6,325 nucleotides of DNA from Pyrodictiaceae archaeon (GCA_027033675.1 JALVKZ010000013.1:1-6325), one strand, 5' to 3'. Numbered from the stretch's first letter, positions 1 to 5,821 are shown. Made by a program: numbers and translations. Notes: generated by a model from the letters alone, not told the origin.

Positions 1-133
1 CTAGGACTGCGCCAGCGTAGGCGAAGGGGAGGCTAAACAAGGTGTGCTCTATGCGTACTAGGCGCATTAGGGCAGAGAACCGGGTATACCGCGACACTCT
101 CCCAGGGTCCCAGTAGGGCCTAGCCTCCGTCAT
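1..133 (-). CDS. UbiA-family aromatic prenyltransferase, N-terminal part (runs off the window)
   Basis: Only the first 44 codons are inside the window. Reading the minus strand from ATG at 133-131 gives a hydrophilic leader followed by LVRIEHTLFSLPFAYAG (residues 25-41). This is the characteristic start of the 4-hydroxybenzoate/futalosine-type UbiA prenyltransferases, which are polytopic membrane enzymes that attach a polyprenyl chain to an aromatic acid. It does not resemble the start of the archaeal lipid enzyme DGGGP synthase, another UbiA member, although that judgement comes from memory of the families. The start codon overlaps the stop of the upstream UbiD gene as ATGA, so the two are almost certainly co-transcribed and translationally coupled. 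The catalytic Asp-rich motifs lie beyond the window, so substrate and chain length cannot be judged. Confidence 0.85.
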   Translation of the reverse strand, partial: MTEARPYWDPGRVSRYTRFSALMRLVRIEHTLFSLPFAYAGAVL

Positions 134-1590
134 CGCAGTACCCCCTCTCTCTGCAGCACGGTCTCCGCGAGCCTGGCTAGCTCGGGTGGTTCCTCCAGCT
201 CCTGTGGCCATTCATGCCAGTTATTCTCCTCTGGTAGTTTACGCGTAGCGTCTATCCCGAGCTTGCTGCCATAACCGGGAACCGGGGTTGCTGGGTCGAG
301 GTGGTCAGTATGTGTGCCAGGAACCACTACTACGTCTCTCTGGGGGTCAACATTGGCTGAGATAGCCCATATTACCTGATCTATGTCGTGGACATCGATG
401 TCGTGATCAACGACTACGATTATCTTTGTAAGAGAGGTCTGCCCAAGACCCCATAGCGCCATCATCACCTTCTTTGCCTGGCCCGGGTAGGTCTTCCTTA
501 TGGAGACTATTACTAAGCCTTGAAACACGCCGTGCACTGGGAAGTTTATGTCAACTATCTCCGGGAGAAAAGTTCGGAGAACAGGGAGGAATATCCTCTC
601 AACAGCCTTACCCATATACGCGTCCTCCATGACTGGCTTGCCGACAACCGTCCCCACGTAGACCGGGTTCCCCCTCATCCATATCCTCTCGATGCGCATG
701 ACGGGGAAGCGATGGACAGGTTTATCGTAGTAGCCCCAGTGGTCGCCAAAGGGGCCTTCCTCGGACTCCCTGCCAGGCTCAACCACTCCCTCCACTACTA
801 TCTCGGCGGAGGCTGGGACTAGCAAGCCGCTGGGTAGCTCATAGACCTCTATGCCGCGACCGGCCATTATCCCGGCGAATAGGAGCTTATCCAGCGGGTA
901 GGGGACAGGCATGACCCCTACGAGCATTGCTGCTGGCTCAGCTCCGATAACAATGGCTACTGGTAGGGGTTCTCGTTTCTCCAGCGCCGATAAATAGGCG
1001 TGCCTCCCCCGCTTATGGAGCTGCCAATGGATAACCGCCTCACGGGGACCTTTCTCCATCACCCGGTACACGCCTATATTAGTAATACCGGTAGCGGGGT
1101 CCATCACGTATACTTGGCCAAAGGTTATGTAGCGACCTCCGTCACGCGGCCAGGTCTTGAACAATGGCAGCTTGTCTAGCCCCGCCTCGTCGCCCTCTAG
1201 CACGTTTTCCTCGAAAGCAGCCCTCCTTGTTTTGCGAGGGGCGTAGCGAGCCATGTCGAGTACCTGGCGGAGTCCCCGGATCTTCTCCCCCAGCCCGGTT
1301 GGTGGGGGGCTCCAGGCGAGCGAGACTAGTCTCTCCCCTATCTCCTCGAGCCTCTCAGTCCCTAACGCTAGCCTTATCATCTCGAAGGAACCGAAGATGT
1401 TGCCAGCTACCCGCCATCCAGAGTAACCCTTCACGTTTGTGAAGAGCAGAGCGGGGCCACGAGTCCTCATGACGTAGCGGAGCACGGCTGGTATCTCGAG
1501 GACCGGGCTTAGGGGAGTACTTATTCTTCTCAACATGTTTCTCTGCTCTAGCTGGTCTAGGTACTCTCTTAGGCTTCGAGGAGCGGGCAA
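130..1590 (-). CDS. UbiD-family prenylated-FMN-dependent decarboxylase
   Basis: A 486-residue protein with the full UbiD length and layout. The N-terminus (SLREYLDQLEQRNMLRRI) is the usual UbiD opening. N171-x4-R176 in NIGVYRVM and E278-x4-D283 in EGPFGDHWGYY match the prFMN-binding Asn/Arg and the catalytic Arg-Glu-Glu/Asp set known from Fdc1 and E. coli UbiD. The C-terminal part has DHLDPATPV and GSKLGIDATRK, also typical. Members are cytosolic, need UbiX-made prenylated FMN, and remove CO2 from unsaturated or aromatic acids. The adjoining UbiA gene (ATGA overlap) points to decarboxylation of a prenylated aromatic acid in quinone synthesis, either UbiD-like or MqnL-like. The alternative is the anhydromevalonate-phosphate decarboxylase of the archaeal mevalonate route, which is also a UbiD homologue. 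The start is TTG at 1590-1588, chosen because the conserved N-terminus begins there and GGAGAAGGAT lies about 7 bases upstream. Family assignment is firm; the substrate is inferred. Confidence 0.95.
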   Translation of the reverse strand: MPAPRSLREYLDQLEQRNMLRRISTPLSPVLEIPAVLRYVMRTRGPALLFTNVKGYSGWRVAGNIFGSFEMIRLALGTERLEEIGERLVSLAWSPPPTGLGEKIRGLRQVLDMARYAPRKTRRAAFEENVLEGDEAGLDKLPLFKTWPRDGGRYITFGQVYVMDPATGITNIGVYRVMEKGPREAVIHWQLHKRGRHAYLSALEKREPLPVAIVIGAEPAAMLVGVMPVPYPLDKLLFAGIMAGRGIEVYELPSGLLVPASAEIVVEGVVEPGRESEEGPFGDHWGYYDKPVHRFPVMRIERIWMRGNPVYVGTVVGKPVMEDAYMGKAVERIFLPVLRTFLPEIVDINFPVHGVFQGLVIVSIRKTYPGQAKKVMMALWGLGQTSLTKIIVVVDHDIDVHDIDQVIWAISANVDPQRDVVVVPGTHTDHLDPATPVPGYGSKLGIDATRKLPEENNWHEWPQELEEPPELARLAETVLQREGVLR

Positions 1591-1596
1591 GGCCTA

Positions 1597-1605
1597 TCCT
1601 TCTCC
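1597..1605 (-). promoter_or_regulatory. Shine-Dalgarno supporting the TTG start of ubiD
   Basis: On the minus strand GGAGAAGGA lies seven to eight bases before the TTG at 1590. The next in-frame ATG (codon 19) falls inside the conserved UbiD N-terminus, so this site supports the TTG start. Confidence 0.55.
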
Positions 1606-1652
1606 ACTATATTACTCACAGGGAGTGGTGCTGATCTCGTCCCCCGGCCATT

Positions 1653-1680
1653 AGCTCTAGGCGCCTAGCAGCTATATATG
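1653..1680. promoter_or_regulatory. TATA-like box with adjacent 12-bp palindrome upstream of ubiD
   Basis: CTATATATG at 1672-1680 (CATATATAG on the minus strand) is the best TATA-box candidate upstream of ubiD. It would place the minus-strand transcription start near 1645-1650, with a leader of roughly 55-60 bases. Directly downstream on that strand is the perfect palindrome CTAGGCGCCTAG (1657-1668). It is flanked by AGCT on both sides, with one extra base on one side (1653-1673), and so sits between TATA box and start site, where an archaeal repressor could act. The TATA box is nearly symmetrical and could equally drive the small plus-strand gene. A second short palindrome, TTCC-A-GGAA, lies at 1687-1695. 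The A-rich BRE expected upstream of a strong archaeal TATA box is not obvious on either strand. Confidence 0.45.
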
Positions 1681-1780
1681 GTACGGTTCCAGGAATAACG
1701 CTACATGATGCAGGAAAAACTATGAGGGAAACACTTAAGAACAGTAATACCTTCTTCCATGACGTCCTGGCTGCTTCTAA

Positions 1781-1788
1781 GGGGTGAT
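1781..1788 (+). promoter_or_regulatory. Strong Shine-Dalgarno GGGGTGAT with no canonical start codon behind it
   Basis: GGGGTGAT is complementary to the archaeal 16S rRNA 3' end (consensus complement GGAGGTGATC). The spacing puts initiation at 1791, where the codon is ATC. This site decides the start proposed for the following small protein. In the same frame it also overlaps the TGA-TAA stops that close the reading frame upstream. Confidence 0.55.
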
Positions 1789-1790
1789 AA

Positions 1791-2066
1791 ATCTCGGCAC
1801 AAGACCCCTTCTACGCGAAGAACCGTATACGCAGAAGGATAGGCGCGGGTAACTACTCCGTGCTCACAGCTCTCTCTGCTAGGAGACACGGCAAGGACTT
1901 CTACGAGCTCCTACGAGACGAGCCCGAGAAGGCCTCCCAGCTGGCTAGGCTCATCCACGCTCACCTAGCCGAGTGCATGATAGAACAAGCACTCCGCTAT
2001 AAGCGGAGGCTACGTACCCGCCCTAGGCTCTCCCCGGGTAGTACCCAAGGTTTCTCTACGGCCTAG
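1791..2066 (+). CDS. Small basic helical protein of unknown function; start codon non-canonical (ATC) or lost
   Basis: I do not recognise this protein. The open frame runs from just after TGA-TAA (1785-1790) to TAG at 2064-2066, giving 91 residues if it starts at 1791. It is very rich in Arg and Lys early on (KNRIRRRIG), followed by a likely helical body with DFYELLRDEPEKASQLARLIHAHL and ALRYKRRLRTR, then a loose Ser/Gly/Pro tail. No signal peptide, membrane segment or metal-binding Cys cluster is seen; there is one Cys. The only standard in-frame start is GTG at 1860 (codon 24), which would give 68 residues, has no Shine-Dalgarno at proper distance, and would discard a protein-like N-terminus (SAQDPFYAKNR). 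GGGGTGAT at 1781-1788 is ideally placed for 1791. An alternative is GTG at 1784 in another frame, joined by a +1 shift at the CCCC run 1805-1808. The last 57 bases overlap the ATPase gene on the other strand. Confidence 0.6.
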   Translation: MSAQDPFYAKNRIRRRIGAGNYSVLTALSARRHGKDFYELLRDEPEKASQLARLIHAHLAECMIEQALRYKRRLRTRPRLSPGSTQGFSTA

Positions 2067-2759
2067 TTCGCTCAAGACACCATATACTAGGGAGAGGCGT
2101 TTCCCTGGCTCCGTTTTTCTCAGGTCGATACTTGCTTCTACTCGTGTAGGCGGGTAGCTCATAATGTATATTCTGTCAGCGTAGGGCGCCACAGCCTCAA
2201 CGCTATGATCAACAACTATCACTGTCTTGCCTTTCTCGTGCGCTATCGCGACTATTCTCTCCAGTAGCGCACGCCGCGTCCTAATATCAAGGCCTGCTAG
2301 GGGCTCGTCTAGGAGAAGGATATCGGGGTCAAGAACGAGTATCCTTGCTATTGCGGCCTTCCTCGCCGTGCCTCCGCTGACCTGCCAGGGGTACTTGTCA
2401 AGGTACTCTGTTAGTCCTAGTAGCTTGGCTGCCTCGCTCACTTTCCTCTCTATTTCTCTGCGAGGAAGCCCGGCATAGACCAGGCCCAGCGCTATGTTAT
2501 CTCTTAGCTTCTTCCAAGGAAGCAGGAGGTTCTCCTGGAAAACAAGTAAAGCCCTGCCATGGATCTCTACTCGGCCTTTGTCGGGTTTCTCGAGCCCAGC
2601 TATTATTCGTAGCAGAGTTGTCTTCCCACTACCATTGGGACCGACAATAGCTACTACTTCTCCCCGACGAGCCTCTATGCTCACGCCGTTGAGGACGAGG
2701 CGGCCGCCGAAGCTCTTGTAGATACTCGTTACCCGGAGCGCTATGCCTCTATGCTCCAT
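2010..2759 (-). CDS. ABC importer ATP-binding protein, SsuB/TauB/NrtD-like
   Basis: A 249-residue cytosolic ATPase subunit that powers uptake through the permease encoded just upstream. Motifs in order: Walker A GPNGSGKTT (40-48); Q-loop VFQENLLLPW with Q75, where the LLPW ending is typical of the nitrate/sulfonate/taurine-type subfamily; signature VSGG (127-130); Walker B ILLLDE (147-152) followed by D-loop GLD (156-158); and switch His H185 in VVDHS. The signature is odd: after VSGG comes TARKAAIAR where the family normally has a Gln or Met followed by (Q/R)R(V/A)(A/G)IAR, so the Gln after the signature is replaced. All catalytic residues remain, so an active enzyme is expected. The start is ATG at 2759-2757, 19 bases inside the end of the permease gene, indicating coupling. 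The final 20 or so residues lie over the convergent small gene and look poorly conserved. The substrate cannot be told from the ATPase. Confidence 0.95.
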   Translation of the reverse strand: MEHRGIALRVTSIYKSFGGRLVLNGVSIEARRGEVVAIVGPNGSGKTTLLRIIAGLEKPDKGRVEIHGRALLVFQENLLLPWKKLRDNIALGLVYAGLPRREIERKVSEAAKLLGLTEYLDKYPWQVSGGTARKAAIARILVLDPDILLLDEPLAGLDIRTRRALLERIVAIAHEKGKTVIVVDHSVEAVAPYADRIYIMSYPPTRVEASIDLRKTEPGKRLSLVYGVLSELGRRETLGTTRGEPRAGT

Positions 2760-3541
2760 CTCGCAGCCCTCTTCTCCAATGGCTCTAGCAATAGCTTATC
2801 CAGGAGAATCATCACCACGACTAATATGGTTCCCCAAGCGAATACTCCGCGTGGCTCTGCTAGGTTATAGTAGTTGGCTATCATGTATCCTATGCCTCCG
2901 CTGCTCCCAAAGGCCTCGGCTACGACGCTTATCCTTAGAGCTGCTCCCAGTGCTGAGCGAGTGGCCCCAGCTAGGGAAGGGGCCAGGCTTGGTAATAGGA
3001 AGTCTCGGTAGTACTGGAGCTTGTTCGCCCCGAGCATTGTTGCTAGCTCTGCTAGCTTCCTGCTAGAAGAATCAAGCCCCGCCACAACCGCTGCCAATAC
3101 TATTGGGAGAGCTACTAGGCTAGCAACGAGGATAGGCGGCAAGGGGCTTAGGACACCGAACACCATTACGAGCACTACTATCCAGATGAGAACCGATATG
3201 CTCTGAAGAACCGTATTAAGGGCCCTTATCGCCTCCCTGAGCACGGGGTGAAGGGTGTAGAGTAGCCCGAGGAGGAGCGCAACCCCAAAGCCCAAAAGGA
3301 AGCCTAGCGTGCTCCTCGCAAGCGTCAGCCCCGTGTTGTAGAGAATCTTCCCGGAGCCCTCCTCAGCGATAAAGACTGCTGTGGCTACTATGCCGGGTAT
3401 TTGGCGGGGAAAAACCAGGTGGAGAACGTACCAGGTAGCGAGTATTGCTAGGAGGGCTATTGACCAGCCTGCCAGAACGCGTCCTTTGCTAGGGACTCTG
3501 GGCTCGAGGATATGTAGCCTCCCTCCCTGGCTAGCTCCCAT
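2741..3541 (-). CDS. ABC importer permease, SsuC/TauC-like (BPD_transp_1 family)
   Basis: An inner-membrane subunit of a type I ABC importer. With the ATG at 3541-3539 it has 266 residues, normal for the family. A first membrane helix lies at about 23-43 (after the basic SKGR), followed by further hydrophobic segments around 79-94, 115-131, 137-155, and near the C-terminus. The cytoplasmic EAA loop, which docks on the ATPase, is clear at about 164-184: LAELATMLGAN, then YYRDFLLP, with the conserved Gly and the LP ending. The frame stays open upstream to TTG at 3613, which would give 290 residues behind a GAGGCGG-like site. I prefer 3541 because the added 24 residues are charged, low in complexity, and overlap the conserved end of the binding-protein gene by 157 bases. 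Even the shorter form overlaps it by 85 bases. The gene overlaps the downstream ATPase gene by 19 bases. Confidence 0.9.
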   Translation of the reverse strand: MGASQGGRLHILEPRVPSKGRVLAGWSIALLAILATWYVLHLVFPRQIPGIVATAVFIAEEGSGKILYNTGLTLARSTLGFLLGFGVALLLGLLYTLHPVLREAIRALNTVLQSISVLIWIVVLVMVFGVLSPLPPILVASLVALPIVLAAVVAGLDSSSRKLAELATMLGANKLQYYRDFLLPSLAPSLAGATRSALGAALRISVVAEAFGSSGGIGYMIANYYNLAEPRGVFAWGTILVVVMILLDKLLLEPLEKRAARWSIEA

Positions 3542-4536
3542 ACCGCTAGTATGTTCCTTACTAGTTGCTCGTCTAGGGTCTTGGCCGTCTCCATTCTTAG
3601 TCTCTTCCAGCAAAGCTTTGCCGCCTCTGGGCTTAGGCCATAGTTCTTCTCGAGTATCTTCTCCGCGAGCGTCTCGTTGTCGTCCCAGAGCTTTGCTGCC
3701 GTGCTCCTAGCCGTTAATAGTTTCTCCACTAGGCCTGGGTGCTCCTGGGCCCACTTTGCCCGGGCAGCGTAGACTATCATTACGCCGTTAACGCCTACGT
3801 GGCTACTCCACTTACTCCACAGCTCCTGGTAAGTCACTAGTATTTTTCCTCCATAGTCAGCTACTAGTTTTGAGACAAAGGGCTCCCAGATAACAGCTGC
3901 ATCGACGTCGCCCCGGGCGAAGGCCTGCACTATCTGCGGAGGCGGCGCGTTCACTAATACAAAGTCCTTCTCTGGGTCAATGCCGTACACCGCCCCCATG
4001 TAAGCTCTGAACATCGCGTAGGTGCCGGTTGGCTTGAATACTGCTACCTTCTTGCCCCTTAGTTGCTCAATACTCCCTATGTTCTCCTTGCCCTGTACTA
4101 TTATTGCCTGGTTCTGGTAGAAGTCAACAGCTATTATTATTACATCGGAGCCGTGTTCTCTTAACTTAGCTACGAACTCCGCCGGTATAATCGCTACATC
4201 GATGTCTCCATGAGCAATAGCGTTTGCTAGGTCAAGGGTAGTGGTGAAGAACAAGGGTTTAATCTTGAACCCGTTCATTGAGTCGAGGTGCTTGGCCAGT
4301 ATTACGTCTAGGCTCGATACGCCACCTCTCAGTGTACCTATCTTTACTACGCCTTGGGCTTGTTGAGTATTTGTGCTCGTTATAGCCACGTAGGTCGCCG
4401 TAGAAGTCGATGTTGTATTCACTGCTGTGGATGTGACTGACTCCTCCCCAGCATGCGTGTAGCCATAGTAGATTATTACCCCTATTATTGTGAGTATGAC
4501 CAGAGCTGTCACAAGGAAGAGTGCTGCGCGGCTCAC
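3457..4536 (-). CDS. Membrane-anchored ABC substrate-binding protein, SsuA/TauA/NMT1-like
   Basis: A 359-residue extracytoplasmic receptor for the importer. Residues 5-25 form one hydrophobic helix after Ser-Arg, with no lipobox Cys, so it is probably an uncleaved or signal-anchor sequence. Residues 32-60 are a Ser/Thr-rich linker with Asn-Thr-Thr, as is common in glycosylated crenarchaeal binding proteins. The ligand-binding lobes begin at KIGTLRGG (65-72). Landmarks of the NMT1/SsuA class are GDIDVAIIPAE (110-120), LRGKKVAVFKPTGT (159-172) and ARGDVDAAVIWEP (207-219), which is the GxxDA(A/V)xxWEP motif. Known members bind taurine, alkanesulfonates, nitrate or thiamine-pyrimidine precursors; the sequence does not decide among them. 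The start is GTG at 4536-4534 preceded by GGTGAGGAG (4548-4540). It is first in the operon, and its end overlaps the permease gene. A ferritin-like gene is transcribed divergently. Confidence 0.93.
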   Translation of the reverse strand: MSRAALFLVTALVILTIIGVIIYYGYTHAGEESVTSTAVNTTSTSTATYVAITSTNTQQAQGVVKIGTLRGGVSSLDVILAKHLDSMNGFKIKPLFFTTTLDLANAIAHGDIDVAIIPAEFVAKLREHGSDVIIIAVDFYQNQAIIVQGKENIGSIEQLRGKKVAVFKPTGTYAMFRAYMGAVYGIDPEKDFVLVNAPPPQIVQAFARGDVDAAVIWEPFVSKLVADYGGKILVTYQELWSKWSSHVGVNGVMIVYAARAKWAQEHPGLVEKLLTARSTAAKLWDDNETLAEKILEKNYGLSPEAAKLCWKRLRMETAKTLDEQLVRNILAVWELAREGGYISSSPESLAKDAFWQAGQ

Positions 4537-4539
4537 CTA

Positions 4540-4548
4540 CTCCTCACC
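4540..4548 (-). promoter_or_regulatory. Shine-Dalgarno for the substrate-binding protein gene
   Basis: GGTGAGGAG on the minus strand lies three bases before the GTG at 4536. It fixes this non-ATG start, and it marks the beginning of the ABC operon; no confident TATA box was found further upstream. Confidence 0.6.
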
Positions 4549-4634
4549 ACCCAGTAGTGCTGGGGATGAAGAAGCCCTGGGGTCTTTGTCTCTTACCTGG
4601 GAGAGCTGTTCAGTAGGAGCTTGTTTTCAACGCC

Positions 4635-4654
4635 TAGCTGAAATACCTCAGCTA
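4635..4654. repeat. 7-bp inverted repeat in the divergent spacer
   Basis: TAGCTGA-AATACC-TCAGCTA is a perfect 7-bp inverted repeat around a 6-base centre. It is 27 bases before the ferritin-like start and about 98 bases before the binding-protein start. It could be an operator serving one or both divergent genes, or a small RNA hairpin in the 5' leader. No T-run follows on either strand, so it is unlikely to be a terminator. Confidence 0.45.
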
Positions 4655-4671
4655 CAAGACCCTTACGTAGT

Positions 4672-4678
4672 GGAGGAG
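4672..4678 (+). promoter_or_regulatory. Shine-Dalgarno for the ferritin-like gene
   Basis: GGAGGAG two bases before GTG 4681 is a strong ribosome-binding site and supports the GTG start over any later in-frame codon. Confidence 0.65.
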
Positions 4679-4680
4679 AC

Positions 4681-5181
4681 GTGTTTTTGCCAGAAGGGCT
4701 TGTAGATACCTTCTCGAATGTCTCGGCGGAGGAGGAGCGCTATGCCGAGGAACTAGAAGAGTTAGCCGTAAAGCTTCCTCACCCAATACTGCGCGCGATA
4801 ATAAGGGGAATAGCTAGCGACTCGAGGAAGCACAGCTTGTTCTACACTGCGGCGGCTGAGATAGCCTCTGGGAAGCAGGGTTTATTGACCAGGGAGGAGC
4901 TAGCAGAGCTGAAGAAGACCATAAATAAACACATAGAGGAGGAGAAGAGAATGATAGAGCTGGCAACAGGGCTACTCGAGGAGACAAGCGACCCCAGGCT
5001 AGCTCTCCTCCTAGAAGCTATACTAGAGGATGAGAAGAGGCACCATGCTCTACTAGTCGCGCTAGCGAGACAGGTGGAGAGGATGGAGACCCTAAACGAG
5101 GACGAGTTCTGGAAAGAGGTGTGGAGCGAGTCCATGAGAGCCTCGAAGCACCGTGTAACAGGACCAAGGAGTCGCGAGTAG
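4681..5181 (+). CDS. Ferritin-like / rubrerythrin-like four-helix protein
   Basis: A 166-residue, highly charged, almost entirely helical protein with no signal peptide or membrane segment. It starts at GTG 4681 behind GGAGGAG. The four helices carry the carboxylate/His pattern of a ferritin-like diiron bundle: AEEERYAEELEELA (16-29) with E19 a candidate; ASDSRKHSLFY (45-55), where D47-x3-H51 stands in for the usual ExxH; HIEEEKRMIELA (84-95) with E87; and AILEDEKRHHALL (113-125) with E118-x2-H121 and H122. Relatives handle iron storage, peroxide reduction or other oxygen chemistry. It has no C-terminal rubredoxin Cys motifs, so it is not a full rubrerythrin. Asp in place of the second-helix Glu means diiron binding is plausible but unproven. 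The C-terminal 25 residues are a basic tail. It lies divergent to the ABC importer and converges on the PEBP gene, 54 bases away. The exact subfamily is not recognised. Confidence 0.8.
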   Translation: MFLPEGLVDTFSNVSAEEERYAEELEELAVKLPHPILRAIIRGIASDSRKHSLFYTAAAEIASGKQGLLTREELAELKKTINKHIEEEKRMIELATGLLEETSDPRLALLLEAILEDEKRHHALLVALARQVERMETLNEDEFWKEVWSESMRASKHRVTGPRSRE

Positions 5182-5235
5182 ACAGAGAAAAAGAAAACCA
5201 TGCAGCCAACTACATGCTCAGCTGTTTTGCTTTAC

Positions 5236-5706
5236 CTACCCCCTGCTATACCGGCCCATGAGCACAGCATAGCCTATGACATGGTCTTTTATCCTATCTA
5301 TAAGCTGTGTTGCTTTGGCCCCCGGCCCGAGCCCCACATCCTCTACATCTAGGGCGTGTAGCGCGAAGAAGTACCGGTGCTCACCGTGTCCTGGTGGTGG
5401 ACAGGGACCGCCGTAGCCGTGGAACCCGAAGTCATTGACACCTTGAAGACCTAGGCCGGGAACGCTCGGGGCCTTAGGAACGTTCTCATCTATGTAACTC
5501 CGGTCACTAGGTATATTGTATAGTACCCAGTGAATAAAGGTGCCAACTGGCGCGTCTGGGTCAAACATTATCAATGCATATGACTTTGTTCTGCTAGGCG
5601 CATTGCTCCACTCAAGCCGGGGCGAGATATCCTCGCCATCACACGTATAACGAACCGGTATACGAGCTCCGTTCTCGAAGCTCGGTGATCGAAGAACGAA
5701 CTCCAT
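5236..5706 (-). CDS. PEBP / YbhB-YbcL family (Raf kinase inhibitor-like) protein
   Basis: A cytosolic protein of 156 residues from ATG 5706-5704, the normal size for the prokaryotic YbhB/YbcL family. Family landmarks: SPSFENGARIP (7-17), YTCDGEDISPRLEW (20-33), the ligand-pocket motif DPDAPVGTFIHW (49-60), and YGGPCPPPGHGEHRY (98-112), the second half of the anion-binding pocket. Biochemical roles of archaeal members are largely unknown; the family binds phosphate-like or small ligands and some members inhibit proteases or kinases. The frame is open back to an ATG at 5763, which would add 19 residues rich in Arg. I prefer 5706 because it matches the family N-terminus and because the best TATA candidate (5768-5776) would start transcription downstream of 5763. 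It is a single-gene unit with no evident partner. Confidence 0.92.
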   Translation of the reverse strand: MEFVLRSPSFENGARIPVRYTCDGEDISPRLEWSNAPSRTKSYALIMFDPDAPVGTFIHWVLYNIPSDRSYIDENVPKAPSVPGLGLQGVNDFGFHGYGGPCPPPGHGEHRYFFALHALDVEDVGLGPGAKATQLIDRIKDHVIGYAVLMGRYSRG

Positions 5707-5767
5707 GCCACGCTTAACTATGTATTCCCGGCGCCGACGAAACAACACGGAAGCACACCTCATAGAA

Positions 5768-5776
5768 CTATAGTAA
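5768..5776 (-). promoter_or_regulatory. TATA-like box for the PEBP gene
   Basis: TTACTATAG on the minus strand. Archaeal spacing of about 25 bases puts the transcription start near 5744, which is between the two possible start codons and so favours ATG 5706 with a leader of roughly 40 bases. No strong BRE is seen. Confidence 0.4.
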
Positions 5777-5821
5777 CGTGTACCGGGTGATACGTTCTTC
5801 CCTCCCTTCTTGGATACAAGG

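Noticed and set aside
520..822. Plus-strand 100-residue open frame inside ubiD
   Set aside because: It lies wholly opposite a well-supported UbiD reading frame; its composition follows the complementary codons and it matches no recognisable family.
1701..1770. Possible C/D box sRNA starting at a box-C-like ATGATGC
   Set aside because: No matching D box (CTGA), D' or C' elements at the required spacing were found.
1722..1787. ATG-started 21-residue open frame just before the small protein, in the same frame
   Set aside because: It ends at TGA-TAA directly before ATC 1791, has no ribosome-binding site of its own and no family resemblance. A leader peptide or stop readthrough is possible but unsupported.
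4537..4680. Possible TPP riboswitch upstream of an NMT1-like transporter
   Set aside because: None of the conserved TPP-aptamer elements (CTGAGA, ACCTGATC-type segments) are present in the right order on the minus strand.
4842..5201. Minus-strand open frame rich in Ser opposite the ferritin-like gene
   Set aside because: The long Ser runs are the complement of GAG/GAA/AGG-rich helical codons of the real gene, so this is a shadow.
5182..5235. Bidirectional terminator between the convergent ferritin-like and PEBP genes
   Set aside because: There are short T-rich and A-rich patches (CTGTTTTGCTTT at 5222-5233) but no stable hairpin or long T-run, so a terminator cannot be placed with confidence.
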